A DNA stretch of 64,000 nt, from positions 248,001 to 312,000 of the forward strand of contig JBCAML010000019.1 in NCBI GenBank assembly GCA_038503075.1, given 5' to 3'. The notes under the pieces were generated by a model that was given only the letters and a program-made list of their open reading frames with translations, was not told where the DNA came from and searched no databases. This DNA is from Gyromitra esculenta (taxonomy: Eukaryota; Ascomycota; Pezizomycetes; Pezizales; Discinaceae). Position numbers and translations under genes: made by a program. Of this stretch, positions 46,061 through 56,372 are shown piece by piece; within the stretch, counting starts at the first letter, position 1, and the number at the start of each line of letters is the position of its first letter.

Positions 46061-48117
46061 CTACAACCTTCCCACCCCTAACCCTGCCATGATCCTCACT
46101 TCGGCGGCCTGCCTTTCTAATGCATCTCTCATCCGCTCTAGATATGTCTCCATCTCTGTATCATCTTCCTCTTCCTCTTTACGTTCCAGCTCCATCTCAT
46201 CGTCACCGAAACTACCTAGCACGCCTACCCGATCACCCGCCCACATAACAAGCTCCTCCCCTCCTTCTTTAGCAACCACCACCTTTCTAATCACCTCCCC
46301 CCTAGTTGGTAAACCGCCCGCTATTGCCCCCGCTCTACCTGCCCCCGCGCTATTGCCCCACAACCCACTTGTCCTGGTGCTCTTCTGCTCGGGCGCTTCA
46401 ACGACATATGCACGAACAACTGTACGCCCATTTCGCTCAACCCATTTAACGACCCCATCTGCGTCACCAGTGACTATTCGGGCGCCATGGGAGGCAACAG
46501 TGAGAAGCTTGCTGCGCGAAGCAGTCTGCCTATTCTTGGTGACGCTTGGGGTGGGTCGATGTGTCCTTGCAGGTAACGAGGGGTCAGCACTAAAAGGTGA
46601 GGGGGTGGCGGGGAGTCGGTATATTTCGAGGGCGCCACGACCGTTATATTCGCCAGATGCTAAAAGGGTCACCTGCGTACTATTTTGCTGCTCATCGTCA
46701 TAATCCTGCTCCCATTCAGAATCCTTGGAGTGATCTGGGGGTAGAGAAGATATCGAGGATGGGAGGATGGTAGTTGTACTGGGAGGAGAGTACGGAATCT
46801 TTGCAAGGGCGCAGAGTCTGCTGCCAGAATGGATAGGCCCACTTAATTTTGGCCACATGCGTCGCTCATAGCAGAGGATGGATGGGAAACGACCGGCTAC
46901 ATAGATTTTGCCATCACCGTCACTTCCGCCAGGTGGGGGATCACTATGGAGGATAGACAATGGGCCTGGCTGAAATAGGGTTGCGTAGGAATAGTAATTC
47001 TTGCGGAATGGGTGAGAAGGTCGAAGCAGAAATTGAACGCGTTCATCATCGGATGATGGGGATGAGGAATAGTCTTCACTAAATATGGCGGTGGAGGCGG
47101 GAACGGAGATGCGCGGATCGTGAAGATGGAGGGCGAGTGTTGTGCCAATAGTGAGAGGATACGGGCGAGAAGTTTGAGAGAGGGTCTGAATAGAGAACGG
47201 GAAACGGTGGGTAGACACTTTCTGGAGCGTGTTCACGTCCTATAACATATAGTCAATCAACGGTGGTTTTCCGGTGGAGATTTGTGGTATGGAAACTCAC
47301 TATCTCGATTAACCCTTCCTCCCCCGCGACCCACGCTTTTCTGGTAACACTATCCATGCTTAAACCGTCGGATATCTCTGCCTCTCTTGCTTTCCGCCGA
47401 GCCTGCCATTTCTCATCTCCGTGATCGCTAAACACTAATCCCGGTCTACTTCTTGCTACGACCTTTCTCCCGCGCCCAGCTGCAGTGTCCTTGAGCGACC
47501 ATATACAAATGCTCCCATCCGAAAGACTTGATAACAACATATCGTTCTCGTTGGTGCTTCCAGAAGCAGATGAGAACGCGGTGATTCCTTTAACTTCATC
47601 TTCAAGCCCAACCTCAACATTATCTCCGTCGGCGCCGGCGCAGAACCAACGCATCTTCAAGGGCGCATGACGGAACTTATATTCATTGTACCAGTCGATT
47701 TTCTCCGCATCTTCAATGCCTGATATCGGCCATGCTCCAGCGCTAACGGGGAGCGGAGTGATGGTGGCTACCCCATTAGTGGGGGGACTTGGAGGTGGCG
47801 TAGGAGTCGCGAAGGAAGGGTGGGAGTCAAACGTTTCTTGGTATGCACATAGAGAACGCCAAAGAGCTGGATCTTGTCGAGTTAAGCCGCGGAGACGCCT
47901 GCACGTTGAGTGCAAACGGATTGTGGAGTGCGGGGGTAGGTCTGATATAGTCTTCGTCAGCAAGGAAATGCCGGATGCGAGGCTGGGGCCCAGAATTCCG
48001 GAACTCACAAGAGACGATTTGAACGAGAAGCTCGTCAGGGAGCGACAGAAGGCGCCTTTCTCCACCCGGTGGCCCCGGTGGCCCCGGCAGTGGGATCTGG
48101 ATCTGGATTGAATTCAT
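46061..48117 (-). CDS. F-box protein with WD40-like/beta-propeller region, 642 aa, 3 exons
   Basis: Exons 48009-48117, 47301-47941 and 46061-47239 join through introns 47942-48008 (GTGAGT..ATCAG) and 47240-47300 (GTGAGT..TTATAG). The first splice recreates a continuous F-box, LLSLPDELLVQIVSYLPPHS followed by TIRLHSTCRRLRGLTRQDPA, at about residues 23-65. F-box proteins bring substrates to SCF ubiquitin ligases through Skp1. The rest has propeller-like blades, for example DGSICIWSLKDTA, ASGEYNGRGALEIYRLP, ARIVTGDADGVVKWVE and ELVMWAGDRVGVL. The propeller assignment is an inference from these repeated strands. The protein ends with an acidic/coiled-coil tail (LERKEEEEDDTEMETYLERM). Low-complexity proline stretches lie between domains. 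The substrate is unknown. Confidence 0.88.
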
Positions 48118-49522
48118 CGTCGAGAAGCTGTCAGCGTGCCGTTGGAAATGGAGATGCTTTCTAGCGACGGGAGACCGTCCGGTGTCTCAGACCACGCCAA
48201 TTGCTGCTGGCGTCAATCCCGGGCCTCGTCTGCCCCCGGCGTGAGAGGTAAGCCTGAACGGGATGAGAAGAGAGGACGAGACGTCCGCGGGAGAGTTGGT
48301 GGTCTTGACTCCTCACGAGAATTCTTACCAACCAACCCGCTGCGAACGGACGGGCATTGGTTGATAAGCTTAGCTCCGTCCCGCCCGCCCAGTCTTGGCG
48401 ATCGGGGATCGGGGATCGGGTGCCGAGAGCGGCTGTGCCCACAACACGACAGCTACGGGACCCTGCGCCAACTTGTGCCGACCCTGGCCGCTTTTTCGCT
48501 GGTATGGGAACATGAGCGATCACTCGAACTTCAGTGGCAGGAGCTCGTTTTGTTAGCCTTCGTTTAAAGTGCGCATCTGGCTACCCATTTGGCACTCTTA
48601 ATAACGAAACTATGCTTTGAGAGTCAAGTTTGCGAAGGCAGGTTCGACAGAGATCTTTATAAGGTGCTGGCAGCCTTTAAAGCTCCCTTGGCTAAATTTT
48701 TAGTATATCCTCATCAGTCCACTATTGGATAGCTGCAATACTGAGAGTGCCACTAAAAAGTAGTGGTTGCTCAGCAGATGTATTGTAACCGTCCAGTGGT
48801 AGCTATTTGTCAGTCTCTAAGGAGAAAAGCGGGGGACTGTCTTTAGCAATAAATCCCCTAAAAAGTAAGAGTTAGCCTTAAGTTTGAAACGGAGGTAATA
48901 GATATGACTACTAATGCTCCCTGGCTTGCTTACTAGGGAGTGGGACGTCTGGCTAGTCTTAAACGCCTTTCCCGAAGCCTAGCTAAAGCAATCAAGGAAC
49001 CGTCCTTTTCTTAGCAAGCATGAAGAAATACGGTCAAGTGAGTGATTGGAATCGGCCGAAGCCATTGGTTGAGGATTAGAAGAATGAGAAAAATGTAGAA
49101 CGGGTGGTCATTCAAAGCCGGAAGGGTAGTAAATCAAAAGCCGATATAAAGAGCAGATCTAAGGTTGGGGGTTGGATAGAGCAGAGGTGAGGAGGTAAGG
49201 CGTCGTGGGTTCTGGTGAAGTCTTGTATACAGAGTGCGCCTAGTGGAGAAACTAACGTCTTAAGACGTATCATATGTGTGATATAAAAATCACCTCCTTT
49301 TAACCTCGTAGTCTGATCATCAAGTATCTATCTTACAAACGTCTAAGCCAATCATTCGCTATGGTATGAAGAAATTAACCAGAGTTGGACATGATTGGCT
49401 TCCTAATTTTCTTCCATTTACAAATTTTGGTGTGTAGGATTGCTGAACAGCAACTTCAATGTAGCGGAGCCCGGATGTGGCACCACCATGCTTATCACCC
49501 ACCCACCCCAGTTTGGTCTTTC

Positions 49523-49648
49523 TACTCATATTTGACTGACGTTTTTAGAATGGGCTAGGTCCGCATACCTATAAAATTGTATCGAATCTGTGATTTTGTA
49601 TGGGAAGCATAGGCAGCCCGTTTTAAAAACGTCAGTCAAATACGAGTA
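49523..49648. mobile_element. MITE, family III, 126 bp
   Basis: Inverted arms 49523-49556 and 49615-49648 match at most positions: TACTCATATTTGACTGACG on the left against CGTCAGTCAAATACGAGTA on the right, extended by GTTTTTA..GGGCT. TA lies at both extreme ends, consistent with TA insertion. The element at 55251-55616 has nearly the same arms (TACTCGTAATTGAATGACG). No coding capacity. Confidence 0.72.
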
Positions 49649-50510
49649 TACTTTTCGATACTATCCGATACAAAAAGGAGATGCCATATGTGCCACTAGA
49701 TCAATGATCAAGCAATGGGGCCTAACTCTCTGTCAATTTGAATGGCTTGCAGTGTGCCAAGATTGCCGCGTATGTTGTTCAGTTACATGTATTGCCTAAA
49801 CACACCATGCGGATGAGTTGGTTGAGAGTTGGTGCGTCAGAGCTAGCTGGCTGCAACTGCATCAACTAAGTATGCTCGATTGATTCACTGAGGAGACATA
49901 GGCAGTGCTCCAAATAAATGGAGAATACCCCCTGTAGAACGCTGTACCATACCAAGAACTTTGGGCTAAAGGCTAGCAGTCAGCAATACTTCTTCGTCCA
50001 GATCCCAGACCATCTTTCAATTTACCAGTGTTAGAATGATTGTTTATTTGGCTCTTTTTATGAATTTACCCTTGGAGATTTGATATATTTTTATTGTTGA
50101 GCAGAGGAAACGATGTATCATCGACACCGATTTGTATAGGTTTTGCTTGATTCACTCTACTCTAATGTTCACCCCTCCACACCATCCTAAATACAAAAAC
50201 AACATGATTCGCAGCTTGCTGCTAGTGTCTTACTGATTAAGAAATGACCACAACCCCACGACGAGCACATTTATGCAGAAGCGTACGCGTAACGCGCGCA
50301 CTGTTTACCAAGAATAGACACTTGATTTCTACGTGTACCCTACAACATTAAAATTTTCCTTCTGTTGATACCCAGTGAAAATTGCATTCCTAACGCCCTG
50401 AAACCGACCAACCTTCCCGCACCATCACTGATATGCCACAAGTATAGCATATCGCTGCAAGAAAATTCTGGAAATTTGAGGCAACACTGTTATCTCCAAA
50501 CAGCCACTCT

Positions 50511-50634
50511 AAAAACAAAGGAAAAGAAAAAAGAAAGAAAGAAAGAAAAAAGAAAAGAAGGAGAAGGAGAAGGAGAAAAAGAAAAGAAGAAGAAAAGAAG
50601 GAGAAGGAGAATATGGAGAAAAAGAAAAAGAAAT
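50511..50634. repeat. Polypurine microsatellite (GAAA/GAAGGA)
   Basis: The + strand is almost purely A and G for about 120 bp, mixing GAAA, AAGAAG and GAGAAGGA units. It ends a few bases before the P450 stop codon, so it lies in that gene's 3' region. On the transcribed strand it is a pyrimidine tract. Confidence 0.85.
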
Positions 50635-50640
50635 TATATC

Positions 50641-52212
50641 TCAAGTACTCTCTGGGAATACAGCTAACCCTTTGACCTCCTTTTTGTCCTTCCTGTGTCG
50701 AAGTAAAAGGGAAACACTGATATCTGGGTAACAAGCGAAACCAGCATAGATGTTCTTAGGCCTCGCCACTCCATCCTTGAACTTAAATTCATAGTTGAAA
50801 AGTATATGAGCCAAAATGACCTTAAGCTCATCCGTTGCAAAATGCCTCCCTGGGCATGCGCTCAGCCCATGGCCGAATGCAAGGAAATCTACAGAAGTGC
50901 TGACATTCTGGAACTTGTTTCCCATCCCCTCAGCTTGTCGCATGTTGTAGAAACGAAATCCGTCGAACTGATCAGGGAACTCGTAAATTTTATCGGAGCG
51001 ATGTATGCCGATGGAGGGTGCGCCAACAAAGGTGCCTTTGGGAACGTGAGTGCCGTCGGAAAAGGTATGCGAGGTAACAACCTCACGCATAATCGCACCC
51101 ACAACAGCACCGTTCATGCGGGCGCTCTCGCGGAGTACACTGTCGGTTCTTTTCATTTCTGCTAGAGCCTGTCTGGTCCATCCTTTGGACAAGGCGTTTT
51201 CGATCTCGTCTAGTAGCGGCTTTTGATAGGACTGGTTTTCCGCAAGGTCGAAGAGAGCATGAGTTATCATGACGGAAGTGGTATGAATGGAGGCGATATT
51301 ATAGAAGAGAAGGCTTCCAATCATTTTGTGTATTGGGGTATTTGGAGGAGCGACCTGAAGAATCCACTTGAAAACGTCATTTGGCGTATCTTCGTCATTG
51401 ATGCTCATCTGCCGTCTGCGTTCCTCGAAGATTGGGCCGACGTGACTAAGGACTGTAGTAAACGTCTTACTCTTCTTAAGTACATATCTTGCAACCAAAC
51501 CCTGGAGGAACCTTGGCGTCATATCTAGTAACGCTGCAGTATCGAAAGTGGCGACAGAATAACTGATAACGCTGTCGAGATATTCTTCATTGCGGCATAA
51601 TGGAACCCCAACAAGGGCTCGACTAATGGTCCTAGCAACAGTGTTGACCATTACCGGATAAATATTAATCTCGGCCCAACCATCTCCGCTAGCAATGTTA
51701 GTGCATCCTAGAGATACCACAACTTCGTCGACAATCTCTGGTAGCAGCTTCGTTAACTGCTCGGTGAGATTTTTGCGCATCGGAACGATATGCCAAGCGT
51801 CTGCCATTAGTCCTTTATGAGCGATATGCTCAGATTGAATGAACTGGTCGGCGAATTTGCGATAGGATAGGATATTCGATTGCATGGCTTTCATTTCGTT
51901 TAGGACAGTAGGGTTAGTGATGAAAACTATCCACTTTTTTGGAGTAGCGATTTTAAAAGGCTTTCCGAATTTGCCGAATTTCAGCATTCCTTCGTCGACA
52001 AGGAGTTGCGACTCCCTTCTCCAGCGGTATGGCGATTTAAAGTAACCAAGGACTCCTGGAGCAACCCCCACCGTGGGTACGTTAATATAAGTGCTGTATT
52101 TGTAGTAATAAACTGAACCCGTTATAAGCAAGAAAACTGCAAGAACGCGAAGGTCTCCCATGTCTAGAGAGATCTTTCGCACCACGAAATCGATAATTTC
52201 GACAAAACTCAT
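50641..52212 (-). CDS. Cytochrome P450 monooxygenase, 523 aa, single exon
   Basis: An intact frame starting at 52212. Residues about 20-40 (LRVLAVFLLITGSVYYY) form the ER membrane anchor. The I-helix region reads FYNIASIHTTSVMITHALFD. The ExxR motif is ESAR (E362, R365). The heme loop FGHGLSACPGRHFA holds the axial cysteine at 453. The AxHTT I-helix and FGHGxxACPGR loop are common in fungal P450s such as the ent-kaurene oxidase-like group. It takes electrons from an NADPH-P450 reductase and hydroxylates a small lipophilic substrate, which cannot be named here. No terpene cyclase or polyketide synthase is nearby. It has no introns, unlike most genes in the window. Confidence 0.93.
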   Translation of the reverse strand: MSFVEIIDFVVRKISLDMGDLRVLAVFLLITGSVYYYKYSTYINVPTVGVAPGVLGYFKSPYRWRRESQLLVDEGMLKFGKFGKPFKIATPKKWIVFITNPTVLNEMKAMQSNILSYRKFADQFIQSEHIAHKGLMADAWHIVPMRKNLTEQLTKLLPEIVDEVVVSLGCTNIASGDGWAEINIYPVMVNTVARTISRALVGVPLCRNEEYLDSVISYSVATFDTAALLDMTPRFLQGLVARYVLKKSKTFTTVLSHVGPIFEERRRQMSINDEDTPNDVFKWILQVAPPNTPIHKMIGSLLFYNIASIHTTSVMITHALFDLAENQSYQKPLLDEIENALSKGWTRQALAEMKRTDSVLRESARMNGAVVGAIMREVVTSHTFSDGTHVPKGTFVGAPSIGIHRSDKIYEFPDQFDGFRFYNMRQAEGMGNKFQNVSTSVDFLAFGHGLSACPGRHFATDELKVILAHILFNYEFKFKDGVARPKNIYAGFACYPDISVSLLLRHRKDKKEVKGLAVFPEST

Positions 52213-53343
52213 GTTGATCTGGGATTAAGCTTAAGGGTACAGTGTTCGAGGAGCTCAAAGGTGTGGTGAATAGACGATCGCTGCTGAGAAGTGGAGTTGG
52301 AGTTTAGGAGAAAGAGGGGAAGAAATAGTAGTTTTATAGAAATTTGGAGGCATAGAATGTACTCACTTATAATCGTCTTCAGTGGGAACCCTCTAAGCAT
52401 TAATACTTCTATTTTTGAGGAGGAGGAGGTGCAGAATATATTTTCAAGGGATCAACCACACACACCTACATACTATCTCGGCCAACAAAATTCTAGGAGG
52501 GGCAGATCTTATTTTCATTGAACAAAAATTAGTTACTCTACCGGGTCGAAGCATATTTTCCTACCAGAATCTGCAGCTGCGTTCTGACATTTGGCCTGTC
52601 CCAGCATTTTGTTAGTCGAGGAAGGTACGCACAGGTGCGCACACAAACACAGGTGCGCACACATACTCTCACACATAACTTTTTTTTAGCACAGGCGTTC
52701 CTGATCTAGTGGCAAAACTTGCCAGTTGGTGGATGTGGAGAAACTCGGTAGCAATGAGCATGAAATCTTGAACCTGTCTGCGGATTAGCCCCTTGTCCGC
52801 CAGCTGACTAGGAATGTCTATAACTCACCCAAAACCAATACATAATAGAAGAACAAACGTATCAAAGCCCATCAATAGTATCGATGCGTTTGATTCCGGG
52901 ACACTTGGCATTCCACGTGCTTATATTCACTCTAGCACCTGGTACCCGAATTGGCCACTGGCGCTAAATCAATTTCCCACCGACCTGGTATCTGAATTTC
53001 CCACCGACCTGGTATCCGAGTTGACCACTGCTGGTAAATCTCGGTATATACGCTTGATTTGAGCGCTTTTCACACTCTAGCTTAATTTAAGTTAGCACCA
53101 GAGACTCCGAATATTGAGTTTCAAGATATACCACTACATTTGGTCGGCTACACGTGGTCTAAACTCCAAAAGAATCGCAAGCCTTACCACAAATTACGAA
53201 ACCCACTGCAGTCGTACGTGTTCATGGGATGATAGCGAATACTAGGTGTTGACGAACAGGCATTTTTGCGAGGCAGAAATTTGCCAAGCTGTAGATCTAG
53301 TGGAGGCTTTTACCGCATTTAGTTAACTAGCAATACACAACCT
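52213..53343. other. Gene-free stretch upstream of the P450
   Basis: No supported gene. Contains direct repeats at 52625-52660 (ACAGGTGCGCACACA twice) and at 52936-53040. Confidence 0.4.
52936..53040. repeat. Imperfect short direct repeats, 24-25 bp units
   Basis: TTTCCCACCGACCTGGTATC occurs twice back to back with minor spacers (about 52973-53018). The flanking pieces CACCTGGTACCCGAATTGGC and GTATCCGAGTTGACCACTGC are diverged versions. The array lies in gene-free DNA. Confidence 0.6.
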
Positions 53344-53350
53344 CATGCTA

Positions 53351-53517
53351 CAGTCGCTCCTGGAGTCGCGACCAAACTGAGGCCCTGACGAAAGTAACCT
53401 GCGAAGCTGCATTTTTGATGTGGGATAACGAAGAATGGGGCTTGGAACTAGAAATTTCTGTTGCTGCAACCCTTATTCGTCAAAGCACCAGTTTCGTCAC
53501 GATCCCAGGAGCGACTG
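53351..53517. mobile_element. MITE, family I, 167 bp
   Basis: Left end CAGTCGCTCCTGGAGTCGCG and right end CACGATCCCAGGAGCGACTG are inverted over about 48 bp. Beyond the ends, CATGCTA (53344-53350) and the inverted CAGCATG (53518-53524) also pair, so the palindrome extends past the expected TA. Termini match the element at 662-953. Confidence 0.72.
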
Positions 53518-53746
53518 CAGCATGCTTGATAAAGTTTGACGCTGGATAAGACAGTGAACTCAGTGAGGTTTTTTGTTTTTCAGCGGACTCTTTTACTCGA
53601 ATAGGCTAATTAGTATGTATACTACAAACAGCAGCAATTGATAAAAATTCGAGTTTTGAGACCCGCCACATCTTATTTCAATCTCTTAGCGTGTAGTTGT
53701 ATATTTCCAGTTAATGCGGTAGCTAGTACCTGTTCTTAAACACTTA

Positions 53747-53774
53747 GCGTTCGCTATCACCCTGTGAGCGACTG
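53747..53774. mobile_element. MITE family I, right-end fragment
   Basis: GCGTTCGCTATCACCCTGTG followed by AGCGACTG, then TA, matches the right end of the element at 662-953 (TTCGCCGTCACCCCGTGAG, TGACTG, TA). No clear left partner was found within a few hundred bases, so this is a fragment or a decayed copy. Confidence 0.5.
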
Positions 53775-54041
53775 TAGTATACGTACCTTACTGTAGAAAA
53801 CTTTTGCTCCCCAACCACCTACTCCTAAACACTAATAGCTATTCTCCTTTGTAGCTATCAAATTAGGATTTAACAGCTAGGAACTGGAAAGTGATAATAT
53901 TAGCGAGCTGAATATAGGGCGATATTAAAGGAGCGAGGCTGCTCTACTAGGTGCAGGGATGCATTAATTTACCCATTGCCCATGCAAATAATGTGGGAAA
54001 TGACACACAGTGATGCATTAACAGGGTATGTTGTTTACTTA

Positions 54042-54169
54042 CTTGTTAGCAGGCATACGAGCCAGAAAACATGGGGAGTGTGGCTTTGTACGCTGCGGCA
54101 TTAGGCACGGATTCCGTAGCATACAAAGCCACACCCCCATGTTTTCTGGTTCGTATACCTGCTAACAAG
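54042..54169. mobile_element. MITE, family II, 128 bp
   Basis: Inverted arms of about 57 bp: CTTGTTAGCAGGCATACGAG on the left and CTCGTATGCC-like TTCGTATACCTGCTAACAAG on the right, with TA on both sides (54040-54041, 54170-54171). The central loop is only about 15 bp, so it could form a near-complete hairpin. GTGTGGCTTTGTA links it to the element at 8511-8636. Confidence 0.82.
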
Positions 54170-54907
54170 TACACATTTATCCTAGGGCTATGCTTTTACT
54201 AATCCCTTTCCTCTCCCAGCTCAGGGAAAGGTGTAGGGAAAAGCAATCAGGGAAAGTCGTCAATAAAAGTTTATTTTAGTTTTTCTCTGGAAAATAGGGG
54301 TTAAGACATGGCTTTTAGAGGTTAGAGCATATTATTTGGTAGCTTAGATGGGGTGAAGCCTGGTATTAGGTCTGAATAGACCAGATTCAACCCCTTATCA
54401 CAGCTTTTTATTTGGTAGTTTTTATCTTTTTAAGGGAAAATCATATTAAAAACTCACTAATTGGTCCATTCTAGAATGCAGTTCGTCATTAGAAATGCGT
54501 AAATTGATGCATTCTATGATGCATTCTCACATAGAATACACGTACATGTGGTTTATACATTTGCTGATACATAATTGATGCATTTCCATACCTTCCAGAG
54601 CGGGGAGATGACCGTGAGAGACATATTTGGGACAGAGCATAAAGGTGCTTGAATCAAGTGTATATACCAAGATCTATCATCGGTGGTGTAACGTACAGAC
54701 ATTTTGCTTTTCTCATTTTTTTTTGTGGGACGATAAAAACCCTTGAGTAAAATCAGGTGATCAGGATCCAAGTTGTGATCGGTTACAGAAAAGCCTTAGC
54801 ACCCACTTCACTAACGAGGCAGCGACTGTGGCGAGACTTTTCTTACATGACCGGACGCTGTGTATCTCTCCATTAGGCCGCCGGCTGGTAGGCTGGACAA
54901 GAAACTA

Positions 54908-54980
54908 CAGTACTCCCTGAGTCACGATGAAACTGGGGCCTTTGCGAAATGTAACCTGCACTTTGGATGTTGGGTATGCG
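54908..54980. mobile_element. MITE family I, left-end fragment
   Basis: After TA it reads CAGTACTCCCTGAGTCACGA, then AACTGGGGCCTTTGCGAAA and GTAACCTGC. These are in the same order as the left part of the element at 53351 (CAGTCGCTCCTGGAGTCGCG, AACTGAGGCCCTGACGAAAG, GTAACCTGC). No right end is seen. Confidence 0.55.
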
Positions 54981-55250
54981 TGTCTCACCAGCGAATTTCA
55001 ATCACAACTGTTTGTTCATTATTATCAGCCATTTCCATATCGTCCCATACTGCACACAAATGGTAACAGACCCCTACCACAGGCCAATTATTGTTAGAGC
55101 CTTGTAAGGCAAAGCTGTAAAAGGAGGAGATATCTCGAGTATGATATCGCACCGCCTCTAAAGAGATACCTGGAGCCGGTTGGCTGTGGATTATGAGAAG
55201 GGCGGGAAAATGATAAATGTAGATACTCTGGATAGTCTGAAGAACCGAGT

Positions 55251-55616
55251 ACTCGTAATTGAATGACGTTTCCGAACTGGCCTGGGTCCGCATAGAGGTG
55301 CAGCCCAGTAGAGGGTTAGAGTGCAGCAAAGTTCAGCAAACAAAGTAGCGAACTTCAGCTAATCAATTAATAGTGAACAGCATATACTTGAAATCCAGCC
55401 AACAAAGTAGCTGTGAACATCACGGTCTCTCGGGTCAGGGGTTTTAGACCTCATTTGAGCCTCAGAACTAGATATGCAAGTCACATATGCCCCCATTTCA
55501 ACAGAGACTCTCTACTCTGTTGGCTATGATCTGCTTCTCGTTACTTCTCTACTGGTCTGCACCGGTACCTCTATGCGGACCCAGGCCAGTTCGGAAGCGT
55601 CATTCAATTACGAGTA
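55251..55616. mobile_element. MITE, family III, 366 bp
   Basis: Arms 55251-55315 and 55547-55616 are inverted copies of about 65 bp, TACTCGTAATTGAATGACG outward, with CCGAACTGGCCTGGGTCCGC in both and a 5-6 bp insertion in the right arm. TA lies at each outer end. The internal part is not coding. The outer arms match the 126-bp element at 49523-49648, so the two are size variants of one family. Confidence 0.75.
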
Positions 55617-56372
55617 TGCAAGTGCGAGTTGACCAATTAATCCGTCGAGGTGCTAGGTGAGGGCAAATCAAATACCACTACTAGCGAAGTTTATGCTCAG
55701 GTTCTTCATGCCTGTTCCGAGTATATTTAGAGACAAGAGAGAATTGGGGCGTTTTCGAAGCCTGGTTGACAAGAACTAGATATGCTAGGCAATGTGTGCA
55801 TCTCAGTACGCCCGACGGCTGCTACGAAACGCCCTCGAAGATAGGATTAAACACCAAATCATATATATACCAAGCATAATAGGCCACTAAATACACTTAA
55901 GCACACGCACACAGTGGTTGCCTGTGTTTTATTTTCGCAAGTCACATAATTACGTGTAACTACTGAATTTACGATAGTCAGGCCCCTGCAGCATCTAATA
56001 AGGGTAGTGTAAAATGGGACCGAACTTAGTCAAGTCCTGTTGCATGAAAGAATATTTAGCTAGTCCCACGATGAGTCTTAATTCTTCCGAACGTATTAGG
56101 GCCTTTAGACGTCACCCTGATCACAGATACCCATATCCAACTAGTCCGAACAAGGCACAATAGTTCTCGAATCTCGAGTAGGCCCCATGACTACGGCGTG
56201 CAACAACGTAAATAGCTTCTCCTTCTCCTTCCCCTTCCCCTTCCCCTTCCCCTTCTCCTCCCCCTTTAATCTTACCTGTCTTAGACACATATATTTTACT
56301 CGCTCTCCCTCTTCATCCTGCCTGCTTCCTTACAGTTATCACCTGCTCCTAGCTGTTTGATGCTGTGTTAAC
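55617..56372. other. Upstream region of the MFS-type gene
   Basis: No gene. A pyrimidine microsatellite (CTTCCC-type units, about 56217-56267) sits about 110-150 bp before the first ATG. That is a usual place for CT-rich tracts in fungal promoters. Confidence 0.5.

Larger units (their letters stand above)
48118..50640. other. Intergenic stretch with a MITE and a purine repeat
   Basis: The first 400 bp are GC-rich upstream sequence of the F-box gene, with a GATCGG tandem near 48399-48420. The remainder is AT-rich and gene-free. It holds a family III MITE (49523-49648) and a purine microsatellite (50511-50634) next to the P450 stop. Confidence 0.45.

Noticed and set aside
9827..52212. Secondary-metabolite cluster made of the FAD monooxygenase, FAD oxidase and P450
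   Set aside because: They are 10-30 kb apart with repeats, an NLR and F-box gene between; no synthase, cyclase or pathway regulator was seen.
54985..55329. 114-codon minus frame
   Set aside because: It overlaps the left arm of the MITE at 55251 and a family I fragment; composition fits repeat DNA, not a gene.
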